A stretch of DNA of 46,155 bases, from assembly GCF_902493135.1 (NCBI RefSeq), contig NZ_CABUOD010000037.1:1-46155 (forward strand). The letters run 5' to 3'. A program made the translations under genes and the position numbers. Positions 44,226 through 46,155 of the stretch are shown here, in pieces. The DNA is from an uncultured Parabacteroides sp. GTDB lineage: Bacteria; Bacteroidota; Bacteroidia; Bacteroidales; Tannerellaceae. The number at the start of each line of letters is the position of its first letter. Position 1 is the stretch's first letter. The notes under the pieces were generated by a model. It saw only the letters and a list, made by a program, of their open reading frames with translations, had not been told where the DNA came from and did not search any database.

Positions 44226-44597
44226 ATGAAGAAGGTAATAGGATTGTGTTTGGTTCTCTTGATCAGTTCGGTTTCAGTTTTTGCCCAGGGTGGCAAACGA
44301 AGTGCAAAAAAAGGAGGTGATCCGGCACAACGTTGTGAAAAGATGATTGCCGATCTGAAATTGAATGAGAAACAGGCGGCAGATTTCCGCAAAGTAGAAG
44401 CTGAGTTCAGAGATAAGATGAAAGCGGAAAGAAAACAGGCTGATTCGGATCGCCGGAAGATGCGCGAAAAGATGATTACCATGCGGAATGAGCGGGATGC
44501 GGAGATGAAAAAGATATTGACGGAAGATCAGTATAAACAATATCTCGAAAAGCAACGTTCCCAGTCTCCTCGTAAAGGACATGGTCGCAAGGGATGA
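44226..44597 (+). CDS. Small periplasmic DUF4890/Spy-like protein
   Basis: This 123-residue protein has a signal peptide (about 1-20, ending VFAQ) followed by a highly charged, almost wholly helical body. It resembles DUF4890 and the CpxP/Spy fold: LKLNEKQAADFRKVEAEFRD and ILTEDQYKQYLEKQ are LTxxQ-like signatures. Spy and CpxP are periplasmic chaperones or stress regulators, and a similar role here is inference. The basic C-terminus (SPRKGHGRKG) is unusual. It is followed at once by a strong hairpin terminator shared with the convergent gene. Confidence 0.7.
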   Translation: MKKVIGLCLVLLISSVSVFAQGGKRSAKKGGDPAQRCEKMIADLKLNEKQAADFRKVEAEFRDKMKAERKQADSDRRKMREKMITMRNERDAEMKKILTEDQYKQYLEKQRSQSPRKGHGRKG

Positions 44598-44600
44598 AAA

Positions 44601-44643
44601 AACGACTCCCGTCTCATATAGTTTGGGACGGGAGTTGTTTTTT
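44601..44643. terminator. Bidirectional intrinsic terminator
   Basis: AACGACTCCCGTCTCA (44601-44616) pairs with TGGGACGGGAGTTGTT (44624-44639) with a few wobble pairs. It is flanked by AAAAAA on the left and TTTTTT on the right, so it can terminate both the plus-strand gene ending at 44597 and the minus-strand gene ending at 44657. Confidence 0.85.
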
Positions 44644-44656
44644 ACGGGACAAGAAC

Positions 44657-45934
44657 TTATAATGTTTTTACTTTCAGGTTTCTCCAGAGAACCTTGATAC
44701 CGCCTCCATCATGAATTTGCAGAGCAATGCGTCCCTGTCCGGCTCCGATCTTTTCGTCGTTGATATTGACCATCTCTTGACCGTTCAACCAAGTCTGGAC
44801 ATTGTCTCCTTGTACTTTGATACGCATGGTGTTCCAGTCGCCTTCTTTCAGGATATTTTCTTTTTCATCCGGGATTTGGATCAGCCAGCCGCGTCCGTAT
44901 GATTCGTAGATGCCGCCTGTGTCATGGCCCTTGGGAGCTACTTCTACCTGCCAGCCGTTTACTTTTACATCTTCTTCTATAAAAGAACGGATAAATACGC
45001 CGGAGTTTCCGTCGGCTTCTTGTTTGAATTCTACCGTCAGGTCGAAATCGTCATAATAATCGCGTGTAGCCAGATAGCCGTATTTTTTATCAGGGCCGCT
45101 TTCGCAGATCAGCATGCCGTCCTTAACGTACCATTTCTCTGTGCCGTAAGCTTCCCAGCCTTTCAGGTCTGTTCCGTTGAATAAGGTCACTTCTCGTGTT
45201 TTGCGGGGTAGTTCTTTAATCTTGATATTACGGAAAGAAGCAGGATATCCGTGGTCTTGCAGACAAAGGACACCTTTTTTTGCCAAACCGTATTCCGGAG
45301 CATTCGCCCATTTGCCGCTGTTCTTTTTGGCATGCCAGTCGTCTGTCCAGGCTTCGAATTCCAGAATTTTGACTCCGTTCAGCCAATGTTCTACATGCCC
45401 GTTGTCGAATACAATCTTTGAATTGTTCCATTTTCCTTGCGGGTTTACTTTCATTTTCGACTTATCGGGAAGATGCATAGCATAATCCACGCCTAACTTT
45501 TGCCATTCTTCCAGCGGTTCCGGGAAGTTCGGTTCGTCTATTAACTGGTATTCCGGGCCTGTGACATAAGGAACGGCAAACTGAGGACGTTCGACTACGT
45601 GGTATAGCATACCGCTGTTACCTCCTTTGGATAATTTCCAGTCCCAGGATAATTCGAAGTTCTCATACTGTTTGTCGGTTACGATATAACCACTCGCATC
45701 GCTGCCGTCTCCTTTAGCCTGGATGCATCCGTCGACCACGTGCCAGGGTTGCGTCAGGGTGGTTCCGTTGTAGTCTTTCCAACCGTTCAATGTGTTTCCG
45801 TCGAAGAGGAGTTGCCAGCCGTCTGCGATTTCTTCGGGCGTAAGCGTATTGGGTTCTACGCCGGTGCACGAAGAAAATAGGGCCAACGATATGGCACAAG
45901 TGGCCAAAAAGCCGGTGGCTGTCGTTCTTTTCAT
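44657..45934 (-). CDS. Tandem DUF1080 (3-keto-disaccharide hydrolase-like) lipoprotein
   Basis: This lipoprotein of about 425 residues (lipobox ending at C23, LFSSC) has two consecutive DUF1080 concanavalin-like beta-sandwich domains. Domain 1 (about 35-245) has DGWQLLFDGNTLNGWKDYNG, GNSGMLYHV and FRNIKIKEL. Domain 2 (about 252-425) has EVTLFNGTDLKGWEAYGTEK, GNSGVFIRSF and WRNLKVKTL. Some DUF1080 proteins hydrolyse 3-keto-glycosides; others are probably binding proteins. I start it at 45934 (MKRTT). The ATG at 45946 is also possible, but the ATG at 46000 lies upstream of the exact -7 box at 45987-45994 and cannot be used. It is monocistronic and not obviously part of either PUL. Confidence 0.82.
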   Translation of the reverse strand: MKRTTATGFLATCAISLALFSSCTGVEPNTLTPEEIADGWQLLFDGNTLNGWKDYNGTTLTQPWHVVDGCIQAKGDGSDASGYIVTDKQYENFELSWDWKLSKGGNSGMLYHVVERPQFAVPYVTGPEYQLIDEPNFPEPLEEWQKLGVDYAMHLPDKSKMKVNPQGKWNNSKIVFDNGHVEHWLNGVKILEFEAWTDDWHAKKNSGKWANAPEYGLAKKGVLCLQDHGYPASFRNIKIKELPRKTREVTLFNGTDLKGWEAYGTEKWYVKDGMLICESGPDKKYGYLATRDYYDDFDLTVEFKQEADGNSGVFIRSFIEEDVKVNGWQVEVAPKGHDTGGIYESYGRGWLIQIPDEKENILKEGDWNTMRIKVQGDNVQTWLNGQEMVNINDEKIGAGQGRIALQIHDGGGIKVLWRNLKVKTL

Positions 45935-45986
45935 TACTGATTCCATTCTTGAATTAAGTTTTTTAGGTGAATAATTGATATGGTGA

Positions 45987-46017
45987 CAAAGATACATCAT
46001 AGTAATGAGTTCCCCAA
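45987..46017 (-). promoter_or_regulatory. Promoter of the DUF1080 gene
   Basis: On the minus strand, TTGG (46017-46014), a 19-bp spacer and TATCTTTG (45994-45987, exact TAnnTTTG). The implied transcript start near 45980 fixes the translation start at 45946 or 45934. Confidence 0.6.
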
Positions 46018-46033
46018 TTCATACCTATGATTT

Positions 46034-46058
46034 GAGATACTCAAAAGTATAGTATCTC
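46034..46058. promoter_or_regulatory. Dyad symmetry upstream of the DUF1080 promoter
   Basis: GAGATACT (46034-46041) and AGTATCTC (46051-46058) are perfect 8-bp inverted arms around nine bases. They lie about 20 bp upstream of the -33 element, the usual position for an activator site. No regulator gene is in view. Confidence 0.4.
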
Positions 46059-46155
46059 TTTTGCCTGTAGGCTGTTTTTCTTGTACATTATAATACGCAT
46101 TAAACGCCGTGTGTAAAGCCTGAAAATAGAGATGTGGATAAAGATGAAAAAAAGT

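Noticed and set aside
45935..46000. Longer N-terminus for the DUF1080 lipoprotein
   Set aside because: The ATG at 46000 precedes the -7 box at 45987-45994, and the signal peptide with lipobox starts at 45934.

Overview
The window looks like a chromosomal segment of a gut Bacteroidales, most likely Parabacteroides. The grounds are TAnnTTTG-type -7 promoter elements, two SusC/SusD loci each with an ECF sigma factor and FecR anti-sigma factor, a DUF3822-rsmD pair, and a large secreted protein with a DUF6383-like C-terminus. The genus is an inference from gene content and no database was searched.

Layout. Bases 1-880 carry no protein gene but hold two striking structures: an array of GAAAC-N4-GTTTC palindromes with a 21-bp period (about 197-375), and a probable stand-alone structured RNA (about 512-785) with its own promoter and a strong terminator. 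A 1210-residue secreted protein follows (881-4513). Bases 4.7-13.7 kb look GC-richer and mostly housekeeping: a RecD-like helicase (-), a membrane-anchored hypothetical protein, a DUF3822 protein and the 16S rRNA methyltransferase rsmD (+), cardiolipin synthase (-), a rhomboid protease (+), a 350-bp nested-palindrome element, and an outer-membrane beta-barrel protein (-) downstream of an ECF sigma gene (-).

From 14.5 to 33.7 kb, in visibly more AT-rich DNA, lies a large polysaccharide utilization locus (PUL 1). Its order is FecR, SusC (with STN signalling domain), SusD, two surface lipoproteins (DUF5018-like and DUF4466-like), an alginate-lyase-fold/beta-helix fusion, a heparinase II/III-like lyase, a 1065-residue fusion of an alginate-lyase-like module with a PL8-like lyase, a second heparinase II/III-like protein, and a GH88 unsaturated glucuronyl hydrolase. 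The logic is capture by SusCD and lipoproteins, beta-elimination by several (alpha/alpha)-toroid lyases in the periplasm, then removal of the unsaturated uronate by GH88. No sulfatase is present, so a non-sulfated uronic-acid polysaccharide (hyaluronan, unsulfated chondroitin, heparosan, glucuronan or a bacterial exopolysaccharide) is the best guess.

From 33.9 to 44.1 kb is a second, compact PUL (PUL 2): ECF sigma, FecR, SusC, SusD, a WbsX/GH99-like lipoprotein and, after a 333-bp gap with its own promoter, a GH20 beta-hexosaminidase. The window closes with a small DUF4890-like periplasmic protein (+) and a tandem-DUF1080 lipoprotein (-).

The most unusual items are the phased palindrome array and adjoining RNA, two abutting dyads (one a perfect 26-bp palindrome centred on an ATG) at the 5' end of the PUL 1 susC, the nested-palindrome repeat, and the two lyase fusion proteins.
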